Shown: positions 27,132-38,567 of the stretch, one piece after another | How the letters are laid out: every line of letters starts with the position of its first letter | Numbering within the stretch: the stretch's first letter is position 1 | Source: Trichoplusia ni | Lineage: Eukaryota; Arthropoda; Insecta; Lepidoptera; Noctuidae | Assembly: GCF_003590095.1 (NCBI RefSeq) | Contig: NC_039491.1 | Span: 7,254,001 to 7,318,000 of the forward strand | Direction of reading: 5' to 3' | DNA: 64,000 nucleotides | Program-made: the position numbers and the translations under genes | Notes under the pieces: generated by a model | Databases searched by the model: none | Told to the model about the DNA's origin: nothing | Seen by the model: the letters and a program-made list of their open reading frames with translations, nothing else

Positions 27132-29395
27132 GTAGGTCGAAAACACGTGAAACCCACTCGCCACTGACTCATGTAAAATTCCTTAACATGCATTCTGTTA
27201 TTTTTCCCGAAAATTTCATACACCAACTTCTCAGAAAATCAAAGACAATTCTGACAGATAATTTAAACGCTGAAATACGTTATGTTCTTACATCTTTCTA
27301 TTAGACGATTCCGAGTCATTTTCCCGCCTTTGTGTGTTTAGCGCCAAACTGGTTTGTTATCCTTCGTAATATTAGATTGTCTGAGATTTTGTTTTTTATT
27401 GATGGAAATATCAACATTTATCTTAGTACCTATTTGTGTTTATTTTATGAGTTAATTTGTTCATGAGTCAGTGTGGGAATCAACGTGACATCTCACCGGG
27501 CGGGCATGCGGTGTAATACAATCGTATCTAGATTTATTTTAAAGATACATTTAATTCTACTGGATATAAAATTTATTGTGCTTGTCATATTCGGCTATGC
27601 AAATTCAGTATGCGTCGCTTATACATGGGTACGCGGTGTGTACGCAGGGTAAACATTTAAAAAGCTGGAAGCTTTTGTCAACGGTTTCGATCGCGTGACT
27701 TTGGGAATTGGAAAAAATATTGCGTTCTATGTAGCGACGGTAGCTACCCTTCGGCTACACATTTTATCAATGAAAAACCTATTCCATTGGCTGGTAGCTT
27801 TGAAAAGGTGCGTACTAACTTTAAATTTAAATATAGTTTTTGTTCTTGTTTTTTCAGAACGTTTTTATTTGATTATTATAAATGAAAGGAGATGTAAATG
27901 TCATAAAACTATATACCTCCCTTTCTCTACGCCACTTAATCTAATTGACTTACATCATCATAGCAAGTAATCAAAGCGGTAAATAAAAACCAAATGTAAT
28001 CTACAGCAAATTTTCGATTAAATGTATTAATTCAATTAACAAAAAAGTAATCTGGCCTATCAATTATCAATAAATTACTTTCGAATAAGTATCCGACGGT
28101 GACCTGCAGAATCACGTGCATGTAGCACTGTTAAACGCTAAGTATGTTACCAACCCTTAGTTACTTATTAAAAACAATATAAAATACAAAGCATCGATCC
28201 TCCTTTGTTTAAATCTTAAAATTACATCGTTTTTTTTTTTAAATCGTGTACTATTTACATAATGTTTCTAAAAGCTGTAATCTAATTGAAACTATGAAAT
28301 TTGACAAACATTTGACAAGTTTGCATGTCTTGTAAGGTCAAAGCCTTCAGAAAATAAGAAAAAAATATGATGTTAGAACAATAAAGATAAGATACAGTTA
28401 CATTATAAATGCTACGGTTTACTAAAACTTTTTATTTAAATCGAATTAATTTAGTTTCGGGGCTTCTAAGTTTCGCATTCTTTGGTTATTAGTTACGATT
28501 AATTATTGATTATATTGTCGTTAAAGTATCTGGTTAGAAGTTTATCTGAGTAACTGTTAACTGGTTAGCTATCACTTAACATTTTGGTCTTAATTACATT
28601 GCGTTAAAATTTTCATATATGAACTCTTTTGCATAGGCTCGCTTTAACATCTTCAAGCGAAAGCATTTTACATTATTGGAATTTTTAATTTATGACACAA
28701 AAACTATGATTGACGTATATTCGTTTTTCATCAATAATTAATTGCGTTTTCGTATTAATCGAAGAACATTAAGTATTCAAAAATGACATATAATATAACA
28801 ATGTAAACTTTTAAGCGGCATTTGAAAGTTATGCGAAAAGTATTTATACTTAAAACTAAAGTCGTCACATTTCTTAAAGATTCAAATGTCAGGAATAAAA
28901 TTGATTTCACATAAAAATTATATATCCCTTGTTTATAATATACTTAAATAGTTGATAATATAAACATTAAACATATAGTTTCTAACAAAGATAAGACAAA
29001 TACATAACATAAGAAGGCACTTCCTTTGGAAAATGAATATTGTTTTCTATTAACAATTAATATAATACATTATCTAACATTTTACTATTGTAGAGTATTA
29101 TTTCTTTATGAGTATTTAATCACACACGTAATATGTTCACCATACGTTCAATAGCTTTCCATATTTTAAAATAATTTTGTTGTTGTTGAAACTTGTTCCT
29201 CGAAGTTACAATAAGGATAGGTACTTAAGAAAAAAAATATACACATAAAAATTAACTATTATATTTCCTTCATGTTTGAAAGAAAACCGTTAATTTGTTC
29301 TGTAAAGTAATCTACTACATTATTCACCAATTAAAATCAATACCAAATCAAAGAGTTTTTATTTCAAGAGAGTTGGCCCTTTGTCAGGCACTTTA

Positions 29396-29430
29396 AAAAA
29401 ATTATAACGCTGAAGTCGTTATAATTTTTT
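29396..29430. repeat. 14-bp hairpin
   Basis: AAAAAATTATAACG and CGTTATAATTTTTT are separated by CTGAAGT. It lies 40 bases before a Helitron and is probably a small MITE remnant or chance. Confidence 0.7.
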
Positions 29431-29470
29431 GCTCATCTAATTGATGTGTTCATATGAGTATCAACCTACT

Positions 29471-29667
29471 TCCTCCTAATATTATAACTATTATAAGGCG
29501 AAAGTTTGTATGTAATAATGTATAGATTTTGGTTCCTCTTTGGACCACTGAAACTTGGTACACAGATAGTTTATAACCTGGATTAACTCGTAGATTTTTA
29601 TCCCGATTATATGTTCCCGTAGGATAATTTTCGATTTTTTGTGGGTACGCCCGCGGGCCACAGCTAG
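29471..29667 (+). mobile_element. Non-autonomous Helitron
   Basis: It starts TCCTCCTAATATTATAA and ends CACAGCTAG before a T. A GCCCGCGGGC palindrome lies at the 3' hairpin position. Internally it has the GGCGAAAGTTTGTATG and 'gaaacttggtacacagat' type stretches typical of these lepidopteran elements. The 5' flank is T rather than A, so the first bases are slightly uncertain. Confidence 0.75.
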
Positions 29668-29909
29668 TATTTATATAAAATAATACTGAAGATGAAGATT
29701 AGTACTTAGTAGGGCTTTTAATAAGCTTGTGAAGCTCAAAGCTTATTAAGCTTTTAAGATTGAGCCTACTATGTAAGCTGCGCCTCTATAACGATGTGTA
29801 CTTACAACAATATTATTCCTGTTTGTTTAATATTTAATAAATTATGGACATTCTCGTCTTCTTAATACGTTGGTCAATGATACAACAATGTTAAACTTTT
29901 ATTAGCTTA

Positions 29910-30086
29910 CGAGGTATTACCGCGACTTAGTCCGCGATGTATGAAGATATGAGGCATGGTTTTTTTTTAAATGGATTTCAAATTTTTGGATGGCCATTTT
30001 TTTAATCAAATTATTCTGTTACTACTACTGTGAAAGAGTAACAAACAAACTTTCATTAATATTATTAGAATATTAATAGATGGATA
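29910..30086 (-). mobile_element. Degraded Helitron copy
   Basis: Minus strand. The 5' end resembles TC...CTATTAATATTCTAATA followed by ATGAAAGTTTGTTTG. The 3' hairpin is CGCGGACTAAGTCGCGG, and the terminal CTAG has decayed to CTCG. Its 5' end overlaps the left arm of the perfect hairpin at 30075-30129. Boundaries are approximate. Confidence 0.55.
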
Positions 30087-30129
30087 GTCTTCATCGAATC
30101 CCTAATTCGATGAAGACTATCCATCTATT
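30075..30129. repeat. Perfect 25-bp inverted repeat with 5-nt loop
   Basis: Arms 30075-30099 and 30105-30129 are exact reverse complements around CCCTA. Pairing stops right outside the arms. The left arm includes the end of the degraded Helitron. Confidence 0.9.
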
Positions 30130-33014
30130 GGCCGGTATAGTTCCAATTTAACTCTTATTGAATATGTATCTATATTATGTTATTAAAAATATTTGACTGT
30201 TAATTTTAACGAATGGAGCATTTTAAAGTACCAATAGTCAATTATTTTATTACACGTACCTTTATATATGATTTAAATATTCATTTGATTACGTAAGTAA
30301 GGCACAAAACTAGGCATATTATACTTTATCATGAATTTATATATAATAAGTAAAGTAGAAACACGTGTAGGCGCTCTTATCGATTTTTTTTCCGTGGATA
30401 TTATTTCCGGATCAAAAGACACAATGAAAATAATATTATAAATATTTTTCATACTTTTAAACTGATTATTTACTTTTTTGGACTCAAGAAAGTGGCCTCC
30501 CTATCTTAGACCAATGATGATCCGAATTAAATTTGGACTACGCATGTTAAATGACAAATTCATTTCCGTTGCGTGGATTTATTCCAATATAACAGCTAAT
30601 GCGTAGTAAGTGCGTGTGCAAAAAATTAAAACGCACTTGTATTGTTCAATTGAAACGCTATCAACAAGAAACTGGAAGCTGATTTGTTTTACCAAGTTTA
30701 ATCGCAGTTTGCTAAAAACCAGCGCCTAAAAACACCAATACGTAATACTTTCTAATTAAAAACATCCTGCGCGTTCGTGACGGGCTCGCTTCGTGTTACT
30801 GTAACGTGCATTTATATTGATTTTGTACGAAAAGATGCAGAAGAAACGTTTGCTAGAGTTCGTTGTAGCGGGATGCGTCTGTGATGAAGTTTATATGTGT
30901 TTTTAATGTTACAGCGAAGTTTTAATAACCTAAGATATATTTTATGTGAAAGTAGAAAGAGATTTAGAAATTACGTTTTCTTTTCTTTATTTTTTTTGTA
31001 TTTAGTTGCCAGTTACTTCTCATATTCTAAAACGAATGAGTTAATACCCGTATAGTTTGGTACTATAGCTAAAACCCAAGTCTAAAATATTTTAACGAAC
31101 AAAGAAAAAATCGTGAATGAGACATTCGTAGCGTTTACAGTTTTCAATAAAATGGACTCTATGTCTATAAACTCAGATTATTTATGCTTCGTTTTAACAC
31201 GTATATTGAAATTATGAATAGTTTTTGTTAAGCTGTTCATGTAGAACATTGCGTTGAACCTATTTTTTTTCTGTAGCGGTCTCCATGCGTTTCAAACAAT
31301 CCGTCTTATATTCATTCGTGCATCGCTCGATTACGTCTCTTAAGAGATAAAACGCAGCCGCTTTTCACGTAAAATTAACCATGTAATTTAAAAACTATAA
31401 AACCGACAATGCGAGTCTAGCCTCCAGCATACCTAGAATACTTTGAAAACTTTGTTCTGCTTAATTAAGTTAGCTAAAAACTGGAGTTGAGTATAAGATG
31501 AATGTATTGTGAAAAAAAAACGTTCTATTTTTTTATTGTTTCTTTGACAGAAACTTGAACAAGGGTTCTAATTTTTCGCAATTATGTGGACATTAATTAG
31601 CTACATTATATTTTGAATTTTAAAAAGATTACCTATTTTATATGTTAGATATATCGAAAATAAATTTAAAGAAAGTACAAAAGATAAATCGTTTAATAAA
31701 TGTATGCCATACAAGTCATTTACCGGAAAAATAGTTGACTAATGATGCGCGCGAAGTAGCGCCGCTTGCGCATTCGCTTTACATAAAAGATTTCTTCAAC
31801 GAAAATAATAATTATTTTAAAGTATTTGTTTTTCCTACAAAACATGTTATTATTTTACTGCATATTTAAATCAGAACAGTAAAATAATAGACAATAATTT
31901 AAAGAATTGAGGAGTCTTCTACCTACTAACCCATTTTAGTTATCATACTTATATTGAATATAGAAAGGATAAATAAATTAGTGTGGGAACACATTTTATA
32001 TCAAGTAAGTGCCTAAACACAGGTACAAGGACGTAAAATACTTTAAATTTGTTCGAACTACATGTCCAATGATAACAATTACATACAAAAACCGAATTAA
32101 ATTTGCTTTTCCTTATCCAATGCCCAAAACAGACACTGTACTAAAAAGGAATTCTTTTCATGGCCTTGTTAGTTCAAAATACATTGGCAAGCATGGAATA
32201 TGTTATGCGAAAATATACTTGTAATACAAGAATATGAAATAAAATATTAATAGTCGAATAATGCTTGTCTGACCTCCGTTAAAGATAATTTGTATGGAGA
32301 AATAGTGCTAAGGCACAGAATAACAAAGTAAAAGCAATTAGACGGAAAAGTATGTTAGAACTACACCAAGTAGGCACTAAAATTTTATGATGACGATTAA
32401 GGATAAAAAGACATTATGAACCAAAAGAGTTTTATCGCAAAATACATTTAAAGTACTATTACCTAATTTTCATTAAAAGTTTGGATATAAATCGCATACA
32501 AAATGCACTGTAACCCGTTTATAAATTTATATCTAAAGTAGAGAAGTATTCTATAACGCTTAAATTTGTTAATTAAAAATCGCCTCTGGTCCACCGACAA
32601 ATTTTGGGTTCAATCCTTAATCAAAAATAATCTGAATCTGTATTAAATCCTTAAACTAGCTGATGAGACTACATTGTCACAAATCCAGTGTAAAAAAATA
32701 TACCCTTACCTTACATCGGTCATCTTACAGAAAACAAAAATCAATTATTTTAAACTTGGCGAAGCTCAAACAGTAGCATTAAAATAACTAATAAAATTAG
32801 TTTTTATGATCGAAAAACAATGCCCAGTAAGCGAAGAGTACAACTAGAAGCGACTTATAATAAAAACTGTTTGAAAGCACCTGTAGTCCGCGGTAGTCCT
32901 TACATAATATATGTTTAAACAAAATTAAACGTTCAGCCATACAATATAAGTTTCAAATACTAAAATCAGTGAAAGAAGGAAAGGCTGATCAAAAATCAAG
33001 TATTTGAAAAATAA

Positions 33015-33374
33015 ATGTTTGAAATATCTTGGGTAGGTGAGTGCAGTATTCCAGTAGCATATGATTACAAGTCGCAATTAAATCATCTTTTCACGCCACG
33101 TGAGTTAAATCAATTAGATAAAATTATTTTCTTGATTGCGGTTACTTTGTTGCTGCTGTTAGTTTCATCTCCAATTCACTTATTTGAAACTGTCATCTTA
33201 AAGGTATTAATTAAGGGATTATACAAAGTTTGTTTATTTAAAAAAGATTTACTTACGCGTATTTTTAGGGTAAGTAAAGCAGTTCGATTTTTGATACCGC
33301 CGCCGGTTCAGCTCATGATTGAAAACTCATATTGGGCCCGAAACTATATGAGCTATCGTGATAAATATGCGTGA
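33015..33374 (+). CDS. Unrecognised 119-codon open frame with one hydrophobic segment
   Basis: An ATG-started frame of 119 codons, long for this AT-rich non-coding region. It has a hydrophobic stretch at about residues 38-57 (IIFLIAVTLLLLLVSS) that could span a membrane, and a basic C-terminal half. I recognise no family, and no splice or promoter signal marks it. A frame of this length is expected about once by chance in 64 kb of such DNA, so it may not be a gene. Confidence 0.12.
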   Translation: MFEISWVGECSIPVAYDYKSQLNHLFTPRELNQLDKIIFLIAVTLLLLLVSSPIHLFETVILKVLIKGLYKVCLFKKDLLTRIFRVSKAVRFLIPPPVQLMIENSYWARNYMSYRDKYA

Positions 33375-34904
33375 TGTAGCAATATTAAATGAATAATTAT
33401 GAATACGTCTCACGAAAGTAATAGAGAAAATTTAAAAAATTGGTCCCGGAAATCTGTTATTTGTATAAAAATATGATAGGTTAGATGAAAAGGTATAATA
33501 TTTAACGTTTAACGTACAGGTATTGTGATACAGCAGCATCAAAACGCAGAAACTAAATCGCGGCGACTAGAAACTTGATTTAACTTTGCCAAGTTAACTT
33601 TGCAACAAAGACCGCCTGTATTATCAAACAAAACTGAACTTTAGTACGTTATTTTGTGTCTATTTGTTGATACAATTCGCCTTAAAATTAAAAAAAAAGG
33701 ATAGGACATGTAGAGTACTGAGTATGGGACATAATCATGATGATTAGATACAACTACCCAAAAAACATTAAATTAGATTTTGATGTTTTTGAAAATGCAA
33801 AAATTTTTCCATCGTGTTCTCTAACTAGATGGCTTACTAGAAATAAGTTTATAAGCCCACAAGATGCAATAAAAGAGTATAGAATCGATCGCATATCACT
33901 TAAACGGTACAAAAATACATCTTTAATTAAATTAAAATGAAAATAAAATTAAGCCTATTCAGTCTACAGGAAATTATAAGAGATAATTCTAAATAAACTG
34001 CTTAACGATATAAAAATGATGTTTATATCACCGGTAGATAATCTGAGAATATAGATACATAAATTGGATGATAACACCGTTATTTAATGTGGCTTTATCA
34101 CTGCGTGACAAATATGAAACATAACGGTTTTTTTCTTTTCTCAGTTTGAACTGTTCTATGAAAATCGCGTACATTTTGTTTTTTTTTAAATAAAACCTTC
34201 TTTTATACGGCGACGACATGCAAAGCAAAGCTGTTACAATAGGTTACTATATAGGTACAATAGGTAACATTCTAAGATTGAAATGCGTTAAATAAAATAG
34301 TAAAGAAAATATAATAAAAATCATTTTTCTCTACCAGAGAATGATACTGATTTAGTATTGAGTATATTTTTATCGAAACCCCAAAGTGTTCATTCCATAC
34401 ACTTATAATTTATCTACTAAGTAGAAAGATATTTACTGTGTATTTTCAGTACATTAAATTACATCATAGCTATATATCGTGGGACAGGAAAGGTGCAAAC
34501 GAAAACAAACATGTGATGAAGACCCCGTCCGCTAATAGAAACACCTTATAATATACACAAGTGCATCCTATTATATCTGCAAATACCTATAACAATGTAC
34601 TAGGGTAATGGCTGCAACTAAGATATACACTCATACATACCTACTCGTCATTTACTCTACTGAAACATAAACGCATATACACGGCAAGGAAACAGTACAA
34701 AACTATATCGTTAGCTGTTAAGGATATGTTTTGTTATAAAACTTCAAGCATCGTAAAAAATCTTTAATTAAAATGCTGCAACGTTTCTAAATTTAATTTA
34801 ATTTATTTTTAAATTACATTTTAATTTAATATAAGAATGCGAAGAGAGACAATGGTTTTATTAACCTCACAAAAATTTCTCACAATAGCGTACATTATCT
34901 AAAA

Positions 34905-35070
34905 GGCGCGGGCGGCGGGTGCGCTTGCGCCGCTTACCGTCTGACATCGGCGCCGCCGCCGCTCGGTATAATGCCTAGCAATTAACATTGACGCGAAATT
35001 CATCCGTGTTATATTTCGGGCATGGCAACTATATCTGCAAGCGAAAAAGTTAGCCGCCGTCGTCGCCGAC
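34905..35070. promoter_or_regulatory. GC-rich island with minus-strand splice-like signals
   Basis: The patch is rich in CGG/CCG triplets. Read on the minus strand, TTTTTCGCTTGCAG precedes 35034 and GACG|GTAAGC follows 34938, which would delimit a 97-nt exon. It has stops in frame after its ATG, so it would be non-coding or 5' UTR. No partner exon was identified. Confidence 0.25.
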
Positions 35071-35092
35071 GCACTCACACTAGCACACACTA

Positions 35093-35179
35093 ACACATGT
35101 GCATGCTGCGCACAATAGGCCTAGGTATATATCGTTTACACCAGTCTACACACATACATCGTAGTGCATGCACATGTGT
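35093..35179. repeat. 14-bp inverted repeat with CACATGTG E-boxes
   Basis: ACACATGTGCATGC (35093-35106) and its exact reverse complement (35166-35179) are separated by 59 bases. They sit beside the GC-rich island at 34.9-35.07 kb. Confidence 0.75.
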
Positions 35180-38100
35180 GCGTCCGGCCTCAGACTTTAC
35201 CCTTGAACGCATGCGAAACGCTAGATAATTCCACACCGAATTGGTGCATTGATAAAAAATGATAACCTGAATAAACTGTTGGCAGGTTTCAGCGATGACA
35301 TACCTATCTCGCGATTTTTTTTTTGAAATTTATAGTTGTAGAGTTATAAAACGGTAATGAAACGTAAAAGAGTCACATCCCGAGCTAGACAAAGAAATGC
35401 CAATGTATTGTTTGTAAGATTGAAAGTAATTGTGAAGAAGAGAGAGTCTCCACCGCCTCCCAGACGCGGTTTATTAATAATTTTATATATCTAGGTATGC
35501 TATGTATGAACCTGATTTGTCTAGGATGTTATTTCAAATATTTTAAAGGTCAGCTCTTGATTTATATGGCGCTTGTGAATAAGTATTTTTATTATGTAAC
35601 AGCGAATTTATTAAGACAGTGATAGACAGTAAAATAATTTATATAGATCATGATAATTGTCGTAACAATTACGTGATAAATTTCCCATAGAATTTCAAAC
35701 CATAGTTTAAAGTGCTTATTGTTAAAACAATACTTTTCTCCGACTTGTGTAAATCTTCAGTATTTCGAACTAAAGTACAGACCTACAGACTCGAATGATA
35801 TTGTAGCGATTCCCTGAGTTATGATAGCACCGTAACAATTGTCCGCCGTGTAGATTAACTCTTGTAACGTCTTTATCAAAGTTCCGGGTACACAAGTATA
35901 CCAGTTCTAAGCAATGGCGTTTTATGTCCTATTTACTGCCTACCTTGTTTCCAATGATTAACCTGTTAAAAGATACTATTTCTAAGAAATGTTCTGAGAC
36001 AATTAATTTTGAAACTTAGTGTTGCCCTTAAACGATTTAGTACAATGTTATACGTTGAACAATATTGTCGTCTCTGCTCTTAAAATTTTATAATGGAGTA
36101 CTTTTTCTTTGCATGCTCAAATTCGTAATTTTATTGTGAATGGTATCGATGAAAAACATTGAACCTATGTTACGGAGTACTTATTTTTTTTTCTTCTAAT
36201 TTTAAATGTGTATGTCCTTTTGTTCGTCAAAATTATTCTAAAACACTATCATGGATCACCGTGATAAATTTTAGGACATAAAACTCGGTCACTTAATCGC
36301 CAAAAATGGTCGATTACAACGTATTACATAAGAATACAGTAGAAGAACAATTACAGGCTGTTATTTTATCATATGAGCTACGTGCGTAAGCAAACTTTTT
36401 TCATTCACATCTATTAAAAAAAAAAACTGTACGAAAAAACAAAGTTACAATTTACGCCAGCCTTGTTCTAAGTTTATCACGATCAATTTATGTTTGCATG
36501 TAAAATTTAAATTTAAGACATTCAAAGAATTACTATTTACAAAAAATGCCTTTGTAATCCATTAGCAATGAACCTAATTTACTTTATAATTAACATTTCA
36601 AACGTCTATTCAAATAAAGACTACATTTTAAACAGTTGATAATATCAAAATAGGTAGACAGCTAAAATACTACAATTTAGTTTACATAAGACCAAATAAA
36701 GTATAACGGCAACCTTGAAAACTATTCCCTGTTAGATTCAATACAGCCTGCATGTTCAAAAAAACTTCTTCTAACATGAAAATTACACATGGCAAAAAAG
36801 CAAGAAATTGTCGGCGCACTATTCTCTTTACAATTCTGAATTTAAAATAGTCAAAAAAGAGAAAATTTTAAGTCGCATGTAGAATTGGGTTTCATCTGTC
36901 ATGCATAACGAATAGGATTTTAGTGTTCTTTGTTCAATAACCGAAAAGAATGACTTCATCGGGATGGGAATACATTATGTATTACCGGCTGTATGCAACG
37001 GCCTTGCCATATTAGTATTATTAAAAAAAAGGTTAAAATATTAGCCGTTACTGGTTGGCACAGACATAAGGCATCGTTTAAAATTCAAATACATTTTAAA
37101 TATAGAATTTGCATGAAAACATCGACGTGGATATTTTTTTCTATCTGTTGACTGTCCGTCAAAGCGATTGCATATTTAAGGCGTTATCTATTGCAGATAT
37201 ATCCACAATTTTGTTAGAAAAAATACTATCATTAAACATTTATTATAAGCATCCACATTTTAATACAAATACATATATTATTCCAGTCTACATTTTCCAA
37301 TTCATTGTACCAACTGTTGTGGATCGTTTTATTTATAACGCTAGTTTTAGTAGCATTCATATACATTAATATTATGCTTGATATCTTCAAGTAAACTATT
37401 TCGAGGAGGTTTGCCTTGATATCAGAAGTTAGATAAGTCAGTTGTGTCTACATTTATGTCTAAATTAACCAAACTGCAAATATATAAAAAATCTAAAGCT
37501 CGAATGACATTGAAAATGTCATATATACTAGTTTTTGTAACTGTATAGATATGAGGCCAATCTATAACACCTCGGGGCTAAAAAGGCTTATTAAAATAGA
37601 TAGAGGTTATAAAACTGCAGACTTACAAGAAGTATAATTACCTACTTACCTACCTCAAAGTAATCTTGATACGAACAATTATTTTAGTTCAGCTGTATTT
37701 AATTTTCTTCTATCCCGAATCTTAGCCCTAATGAAAGTCTCTCTACATAAATAAATCTATTTTTAAATCACTTCTAACAATGACGATCGAATTTCACTTG
37801 TTATTCGGGATCATAGATCTAGAGACTATGAAGCAGAGCATTCTGATTTTAAATTCTTGATCGCACTGTGTTATGACGTTTTTATCAAACGAAATTCTTA
37901 ATAGTATTGGAATAGTGCCCGGTTGATAGTGATATCTTCCTAGATTGAACTTGGTACCATCATTGGCAACTTTTCCCCAGTGACGTGTGTGCGTGCTTAC
38001 TTTTGCTTAAACTGTTATTGGCAAACGTCATCGGCGTCACTCATGTTTGTATCACAAAAAACGATATTCACTTGTCCATTTAAATTAACAACTGCACCAA

Positions 38101-38211
38101 TTTGGTGCCGTCGACGTTTTAATACGGATGTATAATTTTTTAGTTCGATTTATTTGTATATTTTTAAGTCAAATGTTTCGTCTAAGCGATTTTTAGAACA
38201 CGGAAGCCAAG

Positions 38212-38520
38212 TTGCTTAGACGTACCATAATAGCCTTGCACGCATTCGTAGTAAATCTTACCTACAAACCTACCTCAACACGTTCTTATTTGACTTTGAA
38301 AAGCATATCTGAATTTACGCAACGTTACCTCGACACTATCAAATGGATATTCAAGGTTTTACGTCGCACCGATATGCGACATTTATTATTACACAAATTT
38401 CAAGCTTGTTTACTAATCATGTATAATCATGGATTAGATATTAAACAGCGAATGGCCAAAATAAAGCAATCATCCTTTAAAGAACTGAAAGTTCGACGGA
38501 ATCGTCTCCGCAAACGATAA
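38212..38520 (+). CDS. Unrecognised 102-codon basic open frame
   Basis: The frame is open for about 100 codons and is Lys/Arg-rich towards its end, closing LKVRRNRLRKR. It opens with TTG rather than ATG. No family is recognised. It stops just before the CGATA cluster. Most likely a chance frame or a decayed element. Confidence 0.08.
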   Translation: MLRRTIIALHAFVVNLTYKPTSTRSYLTLKSISEFTQRYLDTIKWIFKVLRRTDMRHLLLHKFQACLLIMYNHGLDIKQRMAKIKQSSFKELKVRRNRLRKR

Positions 38521-38567
38521 GGGTATCGATAAATATTTCCAAAGTCATTCTTATCGATCCCTTATCG
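38515..38567. promoter_or_regulatory. Cluster of CGATA motifs with a DRE (TATCGATA)
   Basis: Five CGATA/TATCG words occur in 53 bases. They include the full DREF element TATCGATA (38524-38531). The two halves form a near-perfect 17-18-bp inverted repeat around an 18-nt loop. In Drosophila such sites bind DREF and BEAF-32; use in this species is inferred. Confidence 0.4.
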
